Source: Bacteroidota bacterium
Lineage (GTDB): Bacteria > Bacteroidota > Bacteroidia > Chitinophagales > Chitinophagaceae
Length of the DNA stretch: 32,856 bases
Assembly (NCBI GenBank): GCA_023433265.1
Contig: JAEZDR010000038.1
Coordinates: forward strand, 1-32,856
Direction of reading: 5' to 3'
Below, one piece after another: positions 6,947 to 15,351 of the stretch. Below the pieces are notes generated by a model. It had not been told where the DNA came from, searched no databases, and was given only the letters and a program-made list of their open reading frames with translations. The stretch's first letter is position 1. Each line of letters opens with the position of its first letter. The position numbers and the translations under genes were made by a program.

Positions 6947-7438
6947 ATGAAAATAGTAACCGCAAGCCCGGCAGACATCGAGGTTATTCGCCACCTTGCG
7001 AATGTGATATGGCACGATGCTTACAAGGATATTCTAAGCAAACAGCAGTTGCATTACATGCTGAACAAGTTCTATAGCAAACATGCACTTGAGCAGCAAC
7101 TTAAAGACGGGCATGTGTTTTTCCTGTCCATTATAAAGGAAAAAGCTGTGGGTTATGCTTCATTTTCAGCATTAGAGGATGGCAGAAACTTTAAGCTTCA
7201 TAAACTATATGTATTGCCTGAGCAACAAAAAAGCGGTGCCGGGAAAGCTTTGCTTACCGAGGTAATTAAAAGAGTGAACGATGCAAGAGGCAAAAGTCTT
7301 TTACTGAATGTAAATCGTAACAACGGAGCATTAAGCTTCTACCAAAAGATGGGATTCGCAATCCTGCGTGAGGAAGACATTGATATTGGGGAAGGATATT
7401 ACATGAACGACTACGTTATGGAACTACCTATTAATTGA
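6947..7438 (+). CDS. GNAT family N-acetyltransferase
   Basis: A 163-residue acetyl-CoA-dependent acyltransferase of the GNAT fold. The acetyl-CoA pyrophosphate loop is LPEQQKSGAGKALL (Q/R-x-x-G-x-G/A), preceded by the beta-4 strand FKLHKLYV. It is followed by the beta-5/alpha-4 region LLLNVNRNNGALSFYQKMGF, where NxxAxxFYxKxGF is the typical ending. The ATG at 6947 was chosen because the upstream in-frame codons overlap the likely promoter. The acceptor cannot be told from sequence; the N-terminal half (DIEVIRHLANVIWHDAY) resembles stand-alone GNATs acting on small molecules or protein N-termini. It is monocistronic or leads into the CNNM gene 75 nt downstream. An AT-rich 7-bp hairpin (7435-7452) overlaps its stop codon. 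Confidence 0.92.
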   Translation: MKIVTASPADIEVIRHLANVIWHDAYKDILSKQQLHYMLNKFYSKHALEQQLKDGHVFFLSIIKEKAVGYASFSALEDGRNFKLHKLYVLPEQQKSGAGKALLTEVIKRVNDARGKSLLLNVNRNNGALSFYQKMGFAILREEDIDIGEGYYMNDYVMELPIN

Positions 7439-7488
7439 TAATCAATTATCAAATTGCATATTCGCATGGCTTTTGCAACGCATACCCA

Positions 7489-7496
7489 TATTTTTG
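7489..7496 (+). promoter_or_regulatory. -7 element upstream of the CNNM/CBS gene
   Basis: TATTTTTG is a perfect TAnnTTTG, 17 nt before the ATG at 7514. No well-spaced TTG is present at -33 (nearest TTTG 7472-7475 is too close). Confidence 0.4.
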
Positions 7497-7513
7497 CACA
7501 CTAAGGATACCTA

Positions 7514-8815
7514 ATGGCTGAGATTCTGATTATTCTGGGGCTTATATTACTTAACGGACTTTTTTCGATGGCAGAGATAGCCCTGGTGAGTTCAAGGAAA
7601 TCGAGGCTTGAAGCAATGGCTGCAAGGGGGGATGAAAAAGCTAAGAAAGCTTTGGAGCTTTCGTTACATCCTGATACTTTCCTGTCTACAGTGCAAATAG
7701 GCATTACCCTGATTGGTATATTAACCGGTATTTTCTCCGGCCAGCGGTTGAAGGAGCCAATAGCACTTTGGCTACAGCAGTTTCCTTCCGTGGCAGAATA
7801 CAGCAGCGGCATTGCTACCACCATACTCGTAATTGCCATTACCTACCTTACATTGATTTTAGGAGAGTTGCTACCCAAAAGAATTGGTCTTAGCAACCCG
7901 GAGCGTATTGCCAAGTTGGTGGCAGCGCCCATGCGGGTTACCTCTATTGTTACCCACCCTTTTGTGTGGTTTTTAAGTAGGTCCACAACATTACTCGTGA
8001 GGCTTATGGGAATCAAAAACACAGAAAACCAGGTAACAGAAGAAGAAATTAAAGCCATCATAAACGAGGGCACCGAACATGGCGCTATTGAAGAGGCTGA
8101 ACAGGAAATAATTGAAAGAGTGTTTCATTTGGGTGACAGGAATATCACATCGCTGATGACCCATAGAAACGACATCGTTTGGATTGATAGCCAGGCAACA
8201 GTAGCAGAAATTAAAAAAATTACCCGGGAAAGAACATTTTCAGTTTACCCTGTTTGCGACGGCGGAATCGATAATTTAAAGGGCGTAGTTTATTTGAAAG
8301 ACTTATTCTTAAGTGACAAGCATACCATTGCCGACGATTTGATAAAGAAAGGCACATTTGTACCGGAAAACATTACAGCTTACCAGTTGCTGGAGCGTTA
8401 CAAAGAATCCAAGAGCCATCATGCATTTATCGTGGATGAATATGGTACTGTACAAGGGATCGTAACGCTTAATGATGTTTTAGAAGCCATTGTGGGAGAA
8501 CTTGCTCCGGCCGACCCCGATGATTATGAAATTGTAGAGCGGGAAGACGGAAGTTACCTGGTAGATGCACAGATTCCGTTTTATGACTTTCTTTCCTATT
8601 TCGAAAGCGAAGATATGATTGCACCGGAAGCCCAGGACTTTGATACCCTCGCTGGTTTCATTATTCAGCAACTACAAAAAATACCCGTAACAGGCGAAAA
8701 GTTTGAATGGAAGAACTTTAGTTTCGAGATTATTGATATGGATACTCAACGCATTGATAAGGTGCTGGTTGTTTACAAACCGGACAAGCAAAAGGGTGAT
8801 GCTGAGGATGAATAA
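7514..8815 (+). CDS. CNNM/CBS/CorC-HlyC family membrane protein ('hemolysin family')
   Basis: A 433-residue inner-membrane protein. Residues 1-190 form the CNNM (DUF21) domain with an opening hydrophobic helix and NGLFSMAEIAL, then about three further membrane segments including LILGELLPKRIGL. Residues about 205-335 are a pair of CBS domains (the second has HHAFIVDEYGTVQGIVTLND). Residues about 340-425 are the CorC/HlyC C-terminal domain (EIVEREDGSYLVDAQIPF). Members are implicated in Mg2+ or Co2+ transport; the historical hemolysin label is not informative. The related Bacteroidota protein GldE belongs to this family, but there are no gliding genes nearby. The UbiA gene follows after 29 nt, so the two are probably one operon. 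Confidence 0.93.
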   Translation: MAEILIILGLILLNGLFSMAEIALVSSRKSRLEAMAARGDEKAKKALELSLHPDTFLSTVQIGITLIGILTGIFSGQRLKEPIALWLQQFPSVAEYSSGIATTILVIAITYLTLILGELLPKRIGLSNPERIAKLVAAPMRVTSIVTHPFVWFLSRSTTLLVRLMGIKNTENQVTEEEIKAIINEGTEHGAIEEAEQEIIERVFHLGDRNITSLMTHRNDIVWIDSQATVAEIKKITRERTFSVYPVCDGGIDNLKGVVYLKDLFLSDKHTIADDLIKKGTFVPENITAYQLLERYKESKSHHAFIVDEYGTVQGIVTLNDVLEAIVGELAPADPDDYEIVEREDGSYLVDAQIPFYDFLSYFESEDMIAPEAQDFDTLAGFIIQQLQKIPVTGEKFEWKNFSFEIIDMDTQRIDKVLVVYKPDKQKGDAEDE

Positions 8816-8844
8816 GTTTGAGAGCAAAACATGAGAGATCAATA

Positions 8845-9753
8845 ATGGCCAAAGTCAAACATTACCTTTCACTGGTTAAATTTTCGCATACCATTTTTGC
8901 AATGCCCTTTGCAATGATAGGCTTTGTACTAGGCGTATCAGCATTACCAGAAAATAGCTGGAAAGGATGGAATATCCATTTTTCAACCGATTCCGACGTC
9001 AATTACATTATCACGAAACTGTTGCTCGTATTGGTGTGCATGGTAAGCGCCCGAAGCGCGGCGATGGCCTTTAACCGTTACCTGGACAGAAACTTTGATG
9101 CAAAAAATCCTCGTACTTCCATTCGTGAAATTCCGGCCGGAATAATAACAGCCAACGGAGCTTTATGGTTTACCATCTTTTCCAGTCTTGTGTTTACGGT
9201 GGCTACCTACTTTATTAATACGATGTGCTTCCTGCTTTCTCCGGTCGCATTATTTGTCATTCTGTTCTACAGCTTTACAAAACGATTTACTTCCCTTTGC
9301 CACCTCGTGTTGGGCCTTGGGCTGGCTCTTGCGCCAATTGGAGCCTACCTGGCAGTAACGAATCAATGGGCAATAATGCCCGTATTGTTCTCTTTTACTG
9401 TCTTGTTCTGGGTTAGCGGGTTCGATATTATCTATGCTATGCAGGATGTGGAATTTGATAGGGAACATGCATTACATTCCATTCCTGTTGCACTTGGCAG
9501 AAGAGGTGCGTTGAACCTTAGTAACGTCTTACATATCCTGGCCGGACTTCTTGTAATTGCAGCAGGGTTTTATGGTGAAATGGGATGGCTATATTGGTTT
9601 GGCGTGGTTGTTTTTATCGGCGCGCTTGTATACCAACATTCTATTGTGAGCCCAAACGACCTCAGCCGGGTAAACATAGCTTTTATGACGGCAAATGGCA
9701 TAGCAAGTGTAGTTTTTGGATGCTTTGTAATTGCTGACATTCTATTAAAATAA
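8845..9753 (+). CDS. UbiA-family polyprenyltransferase, MqnP-like
   Basis: A 302-residue integral membrane prenyltransferase with about eight to nine helices. The first Asp-rich motif is NRYLDRNFD with the preceding ARSAAMAF, and the second is YAMQDVEFDRE; both bind the Mg2+-diphosphate of the prenyl donor. The opening LSLVKFSHTIFAMPFAMIGF is the form I associate with the menaquinone futalosine-pathway enzyme MqnP rather than UbiA proper, which suits a menaquinone-using Bacteroidota. This assignment is inference; a 4-hydroxybenzoate transferase annotation is also possible. The ATG at 8845 was preferred to an in-frame TTG at 8818. Confidence 0.88.
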   Translation: MAKVKHYLSLVKFSHTIFAMPFAMIGFVLGVSALPENSWKGWNIHFSTDSDVNYIITKLLLVLVCMVSARSAAMAFNRYLDRNFDAKNPRTSIREIPAGIITANGALWFTIFSSLVFTVATYFINTMCFLLSPVALFVILFYSFTKRFTSLCHLVLGLGLALAPIGAYLAVTNQWAIMPVLFSFTVLFWVSGFDIIYAMQDVEFDREHALHSIPVALGRRGALNLSNVLHILAGLLVIAAGFYGEMGWLYWFGVVVFIGALVYQHSIVSPNDLSRVNIAFMTANGIASVVFGCFVIADILLK

Positions 9754-9837
9754 TAACTACTGCCGTTCACTCTCTAATAAAGCGGTTTTACGCAGTGTTA
9801 TTATAATGCCTCAATATGACCCATAAAAAGAGAAGCT

Positions 9838-9845
9838 TATTTTTA
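9838..9845 (+). promoter_or_regulatory. candidate -7 element of ruvX
   Basis: TATTTTTA (TAnnTTTA) ends only 4 nt before the ruvX ATG, which would give a nearly leaderless mRNA. Weak support. Confidence 0.3.
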
Positions 9846-9849
9846 CGGC

Positions 9850-10260
9850 ATGGCTCGAATAATGTGTATTGACTATGGCTTGAAGCGCATTGGTATAGCA
9901 GTTACCGATCCGCTGCAGATTATAGCTACAGGCCTGGTTACATTAGGCCCTAAGGAATTGTTCCCGTTTCTAAAAAACTATTTCACTGTAGAAGGGGTTG
10001 AACTGGTACTTGTTGGCCTGCCGTTAAACCTGGACGATTCAGAAACAAATGCTACCGGGCCGGTAAAGCTATTTATCAATAGGTTTAACAAAGAATTCCC
10101 CAACCTTCGCATCGAAACTATTGATGAGCGATATAGCTCTAAGCTTGCCAGCCGTGCAATGGTAGAAATGGGTATGAAAAAAAAGAACAGGCAGGACAAG
10201 AAAAATGTAGATGTAATAGCCGCCACTATGCTACTCCAGGAATACCTGGAAAGAAAATAA
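9850..10260 (+). CDS. ruvX: RuvX/YqgF putative Holliday junction resolvase / pre-16S rRNA nuclease
   Basis: A 136-residue RNase H-fold protein of normal family length. The first catalytic Asp lies in MCIDYGLKRIGIAVTD (D8), the Glu in IDERYSSKLA, and the last Asp in KKNVDVIAATMLLQEYL; VGLPLNLD is the conserved second strand. In other bacteria YqgF helps mature the 5' end of 16S rRNA; the Holliday junction role is older and less certain. It lies 96 nt after the UbiA gene and may have its own promoter. Confidence 0.95.
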   Translation: MARIMCIDYGLKRIGIAVTDPLQIIATGLVTLGPKELFPFLKNYFTVEGVELVLVGLPLNLDDSETNATGPVKLFINRFNKEFPNLRIETIDERYSSKLASRAMVEMGMKKKNRQDKKNVDVIAATMLLQEYLERK

Positions 10261-10382
10261 CACCAGGTATCTTTCTGTCTCAATAGCCTCGTATTCTAAT
10301 TGTCAGTTTATCATTGTGAACGAATGCTGAGGCAAAGCCTCCCGGTTCCACTGCAATACCATCAGTTCCGGTGTTGTTATAT

Positions 10383-10415
10383 ATAAAAAACTACCGGCAG
10401 TTTTTGCCGGTAGTT
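10383..10415 (-). terminator. rho-independent terminator of the SPW-repeat gene
   Basis: An 11-bp perfect stem aactaccggca (10389-10399) / tgccggtagtt (10405-10415) with a 5-nt loop. On the minus strand it is followed by a T-rich run (complement of ataaaaaa, 10383-10390). It lies 31 nt past the stop of the minus-strand SPW gene. Confidence 0.75.
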
Positions 10416-10446
10416 CCAGTTCCACTTAACTTTCGTTCTTCACACG

Positions 10447-10854
10447 TTAATGTGCAGTTCTGTGGGTATGCGTCCTATATGTATGCCGCCTATGATTCGC
10501 TGGTAGCGTACCAACTTCTTTTTCCGTCATAGTTGCTGCGGCAATCTCAGAAATACCTAATATTAAGTGCGGCAGGTACACGTACTCATTAAAGCCGAAT
10601 ATCCATGGACTGGCAGCTAAGAAAATACCACCAATGATGTCCAGGGTAAGATGCGTCTTCATACTCAATGTTTTAAACACACCATATTCGTACCTCGTGA
10701 GCATACTGTACACCAGGACGCTAATACCTAAAAGTACAGGCACCCAGGTTTCTGCGCCTCCTTCATTAAAGCCAAACAGCCAGGGCGAAGCTATTAATAA
10801 ACCACCCATGAGATAGTCGAGTATCCCATGTACCCTTGTTGAAAATAGTTTCAT
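10447..10854 (-). CDS. SPW-repeat membrane protein
   Basis: A 135-residue inner-membrane protein with two copies of the SPW repeat. Residues about 9-58 contain ASPWLFGFNE and residues about 66-112 contain ASPWIFGFNE; each repeat is a pair of membrane helices beginning with a basic HGILDYLMGG or HLTLDIIGG motif. The C-terminal tail, about residues 118-135, is rich in His, Arg and Thr (RRHTYRTHTHRTAH) and might bind metal or nucleic acid; that is speculation. Function of SPW proteins is unknown. The gene is followed by a good terminator. The DUF3606 gene lies beyond its start on the opposite strand. Confidence 0.85.
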   Translation of the reverse strand: MKLFSTRVHGILDYLMGGLLIASPWLFGFNEGGAETWVPVLLGISVLVYSMLTRYEYGVFKTLSMKTHLTLDIIGGIFLAASPWIFGFNEYVYLPHLILGISEIAAATMTEKEVGTLPANHRRHTYRTHTHRTAH

Positions 10855-10995
10855 ATCACTCTATTTGCCTTTAATAGGCGAATAACGATGCCATAAAGTG
10901 CTAACAAACGGTAAAGGAAATAGAATGAAATAATAAAACGTGTACTGCTGCTGGCACAGCCTTTGGATACTAGTGGATTAGTAAAGCTGAAAGGG

Positions 10996-11187
10996 ATGGA
11001 AGAAGCAAGGATCGATTTTGATAATAATAATGACGTACTATATTGGGCCAGTAGGTTTAGAACCACTAAGGCCCAATTAATTGAAGCTTACCATAATGTA
11101 GGGTCGAACCTAACCACTGAATTATTCAGCTATTTTGCCGGCAAGCTTAACATCTATTCAACAAGGGATACTAAAGATATTTACTAG
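10996..11187 (+). CDS. DUF3606-like small protein
   Basis: A 63-residue protein with the DUF3606 pattern: RIDFDNNNDVLYWASRF, then TTKAQLIEAYHNVGSN. The domain is small and helical and common in Bacteroidota and proteobacteria, with unknown function, often near stress-related genes. I used the ATG at 10996. An in-frame TTG at 10963 would add 11 residues (TSGLVKLKG region) and cannot be excluded. It ends 6 nt from the convergent rseP stop. Confidence 0.6.
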   Translation: MEEARIDFDNNNDVLYWASRFRTTKAQLIEAYHNVGSNLTTELFSYFAGKLNIYSTRDTKDIY

Positions 11188-11193
11188 ACCCTG

Positions 11194-12543
11194 TTAGTTT
11201 TTAGTAAACAGCCTCCAAAAGTCTAAACCAAGGGCATAAGCCATCAGGCCTAATAACAATATCATTCCAATCATTTGGGCTATTTCCATGAATTTGTCAC
11301 CGGGTTTATGACCCGTAATCATCTCATACAAAGTGAATAAAGCATGGCCGCCATCCAGCGCCGGAATAGGCAAGATGTTCATAAATGCAAGTATGATTGA
11401 GAAAATTGCGGTAAGCGTCCAAAAGCGTTGCCAATCCCAAACACCCGGAAAAGTATTCCCTATGCTTATCACGCTACCTAATGAATCTTTAGCCGCAACC
11501 TTACCCGTAAATATTTGTTTAAGCCCTGTTACATATCTACCCAGCGTTTCAAAGCACTGGTTGATGCCTACGGGAATACTTTCAGCAAACGTGAATTCCT
11601 GAACTTTCGTTCCAAATATTTTTGCTGGTGACACAGGTAAAAATCCAACTGACGTTTGTTCCAACTGCGCTTTTACAACAGCGGTGTCGCCTCCCCTTAG
11701 TACGGTTAGCGAGATTTCTTTACCCGGAAAGGCTTGTTTTAAACTGTCAAATTGATGAAAATAGGGGGTCGCTATATTATTGATAGCAACAATCGTATCA
11801 TTTTTCATCAGCCTGTCCTGTGTAAACTTTGCTTTCTCAGTTACAGAGTCAACAATTACCGGAACCAGGTAATTAACGAAACCCTGGAGCTTGTTCTTAT
11901 TAAGTTCGCTTGTAAATCCGTCCGGTACGGCAAGGTTCATCATCTTTCCGTCGCGTTGAACCTGCATCGTATGCACCTCTTTAAGTATGATATCTACCCC
12001 CACCACTTCAATACTTTCAAAAGGTTTCCCATCCAGCGTCATAATCTTGTCGCCCGTTTGTAAACCCATTTTGCGGCCTAGTGTATCTGCATAAATGCCG
12101 GTGGTTACGTTTTCAGCAGGTATATACTCTTTGCCCCAGGTCCAGACAATTAAGATAAAAAGTACAAGGGCAAGAATAATGTTTACAACTACTCCTCCTA
12201 TCATTATAATCAGTCGCTGCCATGCCGGCTTGCTTCTAAACTCCCACGGTTCTGGAGGTCTTTTAAGTTGTTCTTTGTCCATACTCTCGTCCACCATGCC
12301 TGCAATTTTCACATAACCTCCAAACGGTACCCATCCCAGGCCATATTCGGTTTCCCCTATCTTCTTTTTCCATAAGCTAAACCAGGGATTGAAGAACAGG
12401 TAAAACTTTTCTACTTTGGTTTTAAACCATCGTGCGGGCAAAAAGTGTCCTAATTCATGAAGGATAACAAGGATTGAAAAGGACAAAATGAACTGTCCTG
12501 TTTTCACAAGCACACCGGACCAATCTATTGCTAAAAGCGTCAT
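11194..12543 (-). CDS. rseP: RseP-type site-2 membrane metalloprotease
   Basis: A 449-residue intramembrane zinc protease that cleaves membrane-bound regulators, typically an anti-sigma factor after a first cut by another protease. The active site HELGH is at residues 29-33 in the first membrane helix, and the third zinc ligand is in NILPIPALDGGHALFTL near the C-terminus. Two PDZ regions lie between: residues about 130-200 (GLQTGDKIMTLDGKPF) and 215-310. The 449-residue length matches the E. coli enzyme. It follows dxr with a 27-nt gap, an arrangement seen in many Bacteroidota, so the two are co-transcribed. Confidence 0.95.
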   Translation of the reverse strand: MTLLAIDWSGVLVKTGQFILSFSILVILHELGHFLPARWFKTKVEKFYLFFNPWFSLWKKKIGETEYGLGWVPFGGYVKIAGMVDESMDKEQLKRPPEPWEFRSKPAWQRLIIMIGGVVVNIILALVLFILIVWTWGKEYIPAENVTTGIYADTLGRKMGLQTGDKIMTLDGKPFESIEVVGVDIILKEVHTMQVQRDGKMMNLAVPDGFTSELNKNKLQGFVNYLVPVIVDSVTEKAKFTQDRLMKNDTIVAINNIATPYFHQFDSLKQAFPGKEISLTVLRGGDTAVVKAQLEQTSVGFLPVSPAKIFGTKVQEFTFAESIPVGINQCFETLGRYVTGLKQIFTGKVAAKDSLGSVISIGNTFPGVWDWQRFWTLTAIFSIILAFMNILPIPALDGGHALFTLYEMITGHKPGDKFMEIAQMIGMILLLGLMAYALGLDFWRLFTKN

Positions 12544-12570
12544 TTGCTGTATAAATCTTTATTGCTGAAA

Positions 12571-13728
12571 TTACATTTGAATCATTGTTGCCGCAAAATT
12601 TCTTGCTTCAGCATCACTTTCAAAATATTGTTCAAGAGTGGGATGCTGGATAAACGAAATCTTATTCATCGTGCGTTCCACCATCTCTGTCATATCCAGG
12701 AAACCGATCCTGTTTTTTAAAAAAGCATAAACCGCTATTTCGTTGGCAGCATTTAGTACGCAAGGCAGGTTTCCGCCTTTTTGCAAGGCATCCTGTGCTA
12801 ATAAAAGATTTCTAAATGTTCTTGTATCAGGTTCTTCAAACGTTAATGTATTAGGCCGTTTGAAGTCGTAACGTTTAAATGAGTTTGTTATCCGGTTTGG
12901 AAATGCAAGTGCGTATTGAATGGGCAACTTCATATCCGGTAGTCCCATTTGCGCCTTCACGCTTCCGTCTTCGAACATTACCATGCTGTGGATAATACTT
13001 TGAGGATGTATAAGCACCTGAATTTGTTCGGGTGCAAGGTTAAATAGCCATTTGGCTTCTATCATTTCCAGCCCTTTGTTCATGAGGGTGGCAGAATCAA
13101 TCGTAATTTTTGCACCCATCGTCCAATTAGGGTGTTGCAATGCATGGTCGCGCTTAACGTTTACAAGAAAGTTAGGTTTCTTGCCAAGGAAAGGTCCGCC
13201 ACTCGCAGTGAGTACGATTTTTTCTATTGGATTGCGCCCTTCGCCCACAAGGCACTGAAAAATGGCTGAATGCTCGCTGTCAACAGGGATAATTGGCACT
13301 CGCTTCTCTCCTGCCTTTTGCATTACAATGTCCCCTGCTACTACCAGCGTCTCTTTGTTGGCTAGAGCGATTGCTTTCCCATTGTTAATAGCTTCCAGGG
13401 TTGGTTTAAGCCCTGCATAACCTACTATAGCTGCCAACATCATATCGTAGATGTCCATTGCAGCTACTTCTACCAACGACTTTTCTCCGGCAAATACCTT
13501 CACCCCTGTAGCTGACAAAGCATTTTTTACCTGCTCATACTTTTTGTCGTCAGTAATGACCACCACATTGGGATTGAATTTCAGTGCCTGTGCGATAAGA
13601 AGATCAGCATTGGTATATGCCGTAAGCACCTCCACGGTAAATTTATCAGGATTTGCCTCAATTACATCAAGAGCCTGAGTGCCTATAGAACCTGTTGAAC
13701 CAAATATTGCAATTCTTTTTTGCGTCAC
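12571..13728 (-). CDS. dxr: 1-deoxy-D-xylulose 5-phosphate reductoisomerase
   Basis: This enzyme converts 1-deoxy-D-xylulose 5-phosphate to 2-C-methyl-D-erythritol 4-phosphate with NADPH, the second step of the MEP isoprenoid pathway. The 385-residue length is standard. The NADPH-binding GSTGSIGTQALDVI is at residues 10-23; LANKETLVVAG, PVDSEHSAIFQ (metal ligands), TASGGPF and the substrate loop HPNWTMGAKITIDSATLMNK all follow in order, then VLNAANEIAVYAFL. A TATCTTTA box (13761-13768, minus strand) is a plausible -7 element for the dxr-rseP operon. Confidence 0.97.
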   Translation of the reverse strand: MTQKRIAIFGSTGSIGTQALDVIEANPDKFTVEVLTAYTNADLLIAQALKFNPNVVVITDDKKYEQVKNALSATGVKVFAGEKSLVEVAAMDIYDMMLAAIVGYAGLKPTLEAINNGKAIALANKETLVVAGDIVMQKAGEKRVPIIPVDSEHSAIFQCLVGEGRNPIEKIVLTASGGPFLGKKPNFLVNVKRDHALQHPNWTMGAKITIDSATLMNKGLEMIEAKWLFNLAPEQIQVLIHPQSIIHSMVMFEDGSVKAQMGLPDMKLPIQYALAFPNRITNSFKRYDFKRPNTLTFEEPDTRTFRNLLLAQDALQKGGNLPCVLNAANEIAVYAFLKNRIGFLDMTEMVERTMNKISFIQHPTLEQYFESDAEARNFAATMIQM

Positions 13729-13814
13729 TTCTTTTTAAGTTAGCCTGTTTTTTAAGGCGGTAAAGATATAGGTTTAAAAATAAGCTGGTTAGCTAGGGTT
13801 CTTTCCCATGATGC

Positions 13815-15311
13815 TTATCTTTCGATATACTGACTAAGTATATCAGCCAATATACGGTCATTACTCAGCCGCGGAACCTTATTCTGCCCCCCCAGCTTGC
13901 CAACGCTTTTCATATAATCAATGAATGCATTCTTTTTCAGAGGCCTGATGAGCAGTGGGTTAAGAATATTACCAGCTACAAGATCGTCATAGTAAACATT
14001 CTTTTTCCTAAGATTGTTATCTACAAGCCGGGCAAAAGCCTCAAGGTCAGCGGGCTTGTTTTCAAACTCAATGAACCATTCATGATAGCTTTTTCCCTCC
14101 TGTTGCTCAACATATGGAGCTACAGTGAATTCGGTGATATGAATGTTTTGTTCTTTAGCGGCTGACATCAAAGCCTGTTCTACTTCTTCTGCAATTACAT
14201 GCTCGCCGAAAGCAGATATAAAATGTTTAGTACGGCCCGTAACGATTAATCTGTAGGGATTGGTGCTAACAAACTTTACTGTATCCCCAATATTATATCC
14301 CCATAAACCTACATTGCTATTGATAATAAGCGCATAGTTCTCTCCCACCTTTACATCTGCAAGCTGCAGTCGCGTGGGATTCTTCCCGAAAATCTCTCCC
14401 GCCGGAATGAATTCGAAGAAAATGCCGCTATTAGTATTAAGAAGCAGGCCTTTTTCTTTCTGACTATCCTGGAACGCAAAAAAACCCTCAGAGGCTGGAA
14501 AGGTTTCGATAGAATCGATAGTTTTTCCTATTGTGGCGAATAACTTAGCCCTATATGGTTCGAAGTTTACCCCACCATAAACCATAATAGAGAAATTTGG
14601 AAATAGCTCCGCTATATTTTTACCGCTTTTTTCTACTAACCTATCAAAATACATCTGCATCCAGGGGGGAATGCCGCTAATAAGCGTCATGTCTTTGTCC
14701 AAAGTCTCCGCTACTATCTTGTCTAATTTGGTTTCCCAATCATCAATGCAGTTGGTTTCATAGGACGGAAGTTGGTTGGTTCGCAAATATTTTGGAACAT
14801 GATGGTTTGCTATTCCGCTTAACCTACCTGTAGGTATTCCGGCAACTCTTTCAAGTTCTGGTGAACCACTTAGAAATATCATTTTACCACTGGCAAAACC
14901 GTAATTGCCGGTTTCAGCCATATAACAAAGCAGTGCATTCCGTGCACTGTTAATATGGTTAGGTATCGAATCTTTTGTTATAGGTATATACTTTACCCCG
15001 CTAGTGGTGCCGCTGGTTTTGGCAAAATAGATGGGTTTTCCTTTCCATAAAACGTTTTCTTGTCCTTCCTTGATCTTATCAATATATCCCCTGATCTGCT
15101 CGTAATCCCGGATCGGAACCCTTTGCTTAAAATCCTGGTAACTTTTTATCGATGCAAAATCGTGGTCTTTTCCAAAAAGCGTCGTTTTACCCTGGCTTAC
15201 CAGGGAAGACATAATTTTTTGTTGATCTTCAACTGCTGAAGCCATTCCGCGCTTCACCTGCTTATATACATAGTTGGCAAACGGCCGGGCTAATAATGAT
15301 TTCAGGTTCAT
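13815..15311 (-). CDS. GH3-family acyl-adenylate-forming protein
   Basis: A 498-residue protein of the GH3 auxin-responsive promoter family, whose plant members join amino acids to auxin or jasmonate by acyl-adenylate chemistry. The ATP-binding motif is AKTSGTTSGVKYIPIT (about residues 108-123), the second nucleotide motif is MVYGGVNFEPY, and the TFPASEGFFAFQD region and C-terminal GRTKHFISAFGEHV (hinge and YRVGD-like part) follow. Bacteroidota commonly encode such proteins; their substrates are unknown. It stands alone between dxr and the coiled-coil gene. A TACATTTG -7 box at 15331-15338 lies 19 nt before the ATG. Confidence 0.92.
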   Translation of the reverse strand: MNLKSLLARPFANYVYKQVKRGMASAVEDQQKIMSSLVSQGKTTLFGKDHDFASIKSYQDFKQRVPIRDYEQIRGYIDKIKEGQENVLWKGKPIYFAKTSGTTSGVKYIPITKDSIPNHINSARNALLCYMAETGNYGFASGKMIFLSGSPELERVAGIPTGRLSGIANHHVPKYLRTNQLPSYETNCIDDWETKLDKIVAETLDKDMTLISGIPPWMQMYFDRLVEKSGKNIAELFPNFSIMVYGGVNFEPYRAKLFATIGKTIDSIETFPASEGFFAFQDSQKEKGLLLNTNSGIFFEFIPAGEIFGKNPTRLQLADVKVGENYALIINSNVGLWGYNIGDTVKFVSTNPYRLIVTGRTKHFISAFGEHVIAEEVEQALMSAAKEQNIHITEFTVAPYVEQQEGKSYHEWFIEFENKPADLEAFARLVDNNLRKKNVYYDDLVAGNILNPLLIRPLKKNAFIDYMKSVGKLGGQNKVPRLSNDRILADILSQYIER

Positions 15312-15330
15312 CGCAACGAGTTAAAGGCGA

Positions 15331-15338
15331 CAAATGTA
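15331..15338 (-). promoter_or_regulatory. -7 element of the GH3 gene
   Basis: Minus-strand TACATTTG is a perfect TAnnTTTG, 19 nt before the ATG at 15311. No TTG at the right -33 distance was found. Confidence 0.4.
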
Positions 15339-15351
15339 AGGAATAGTAAAC

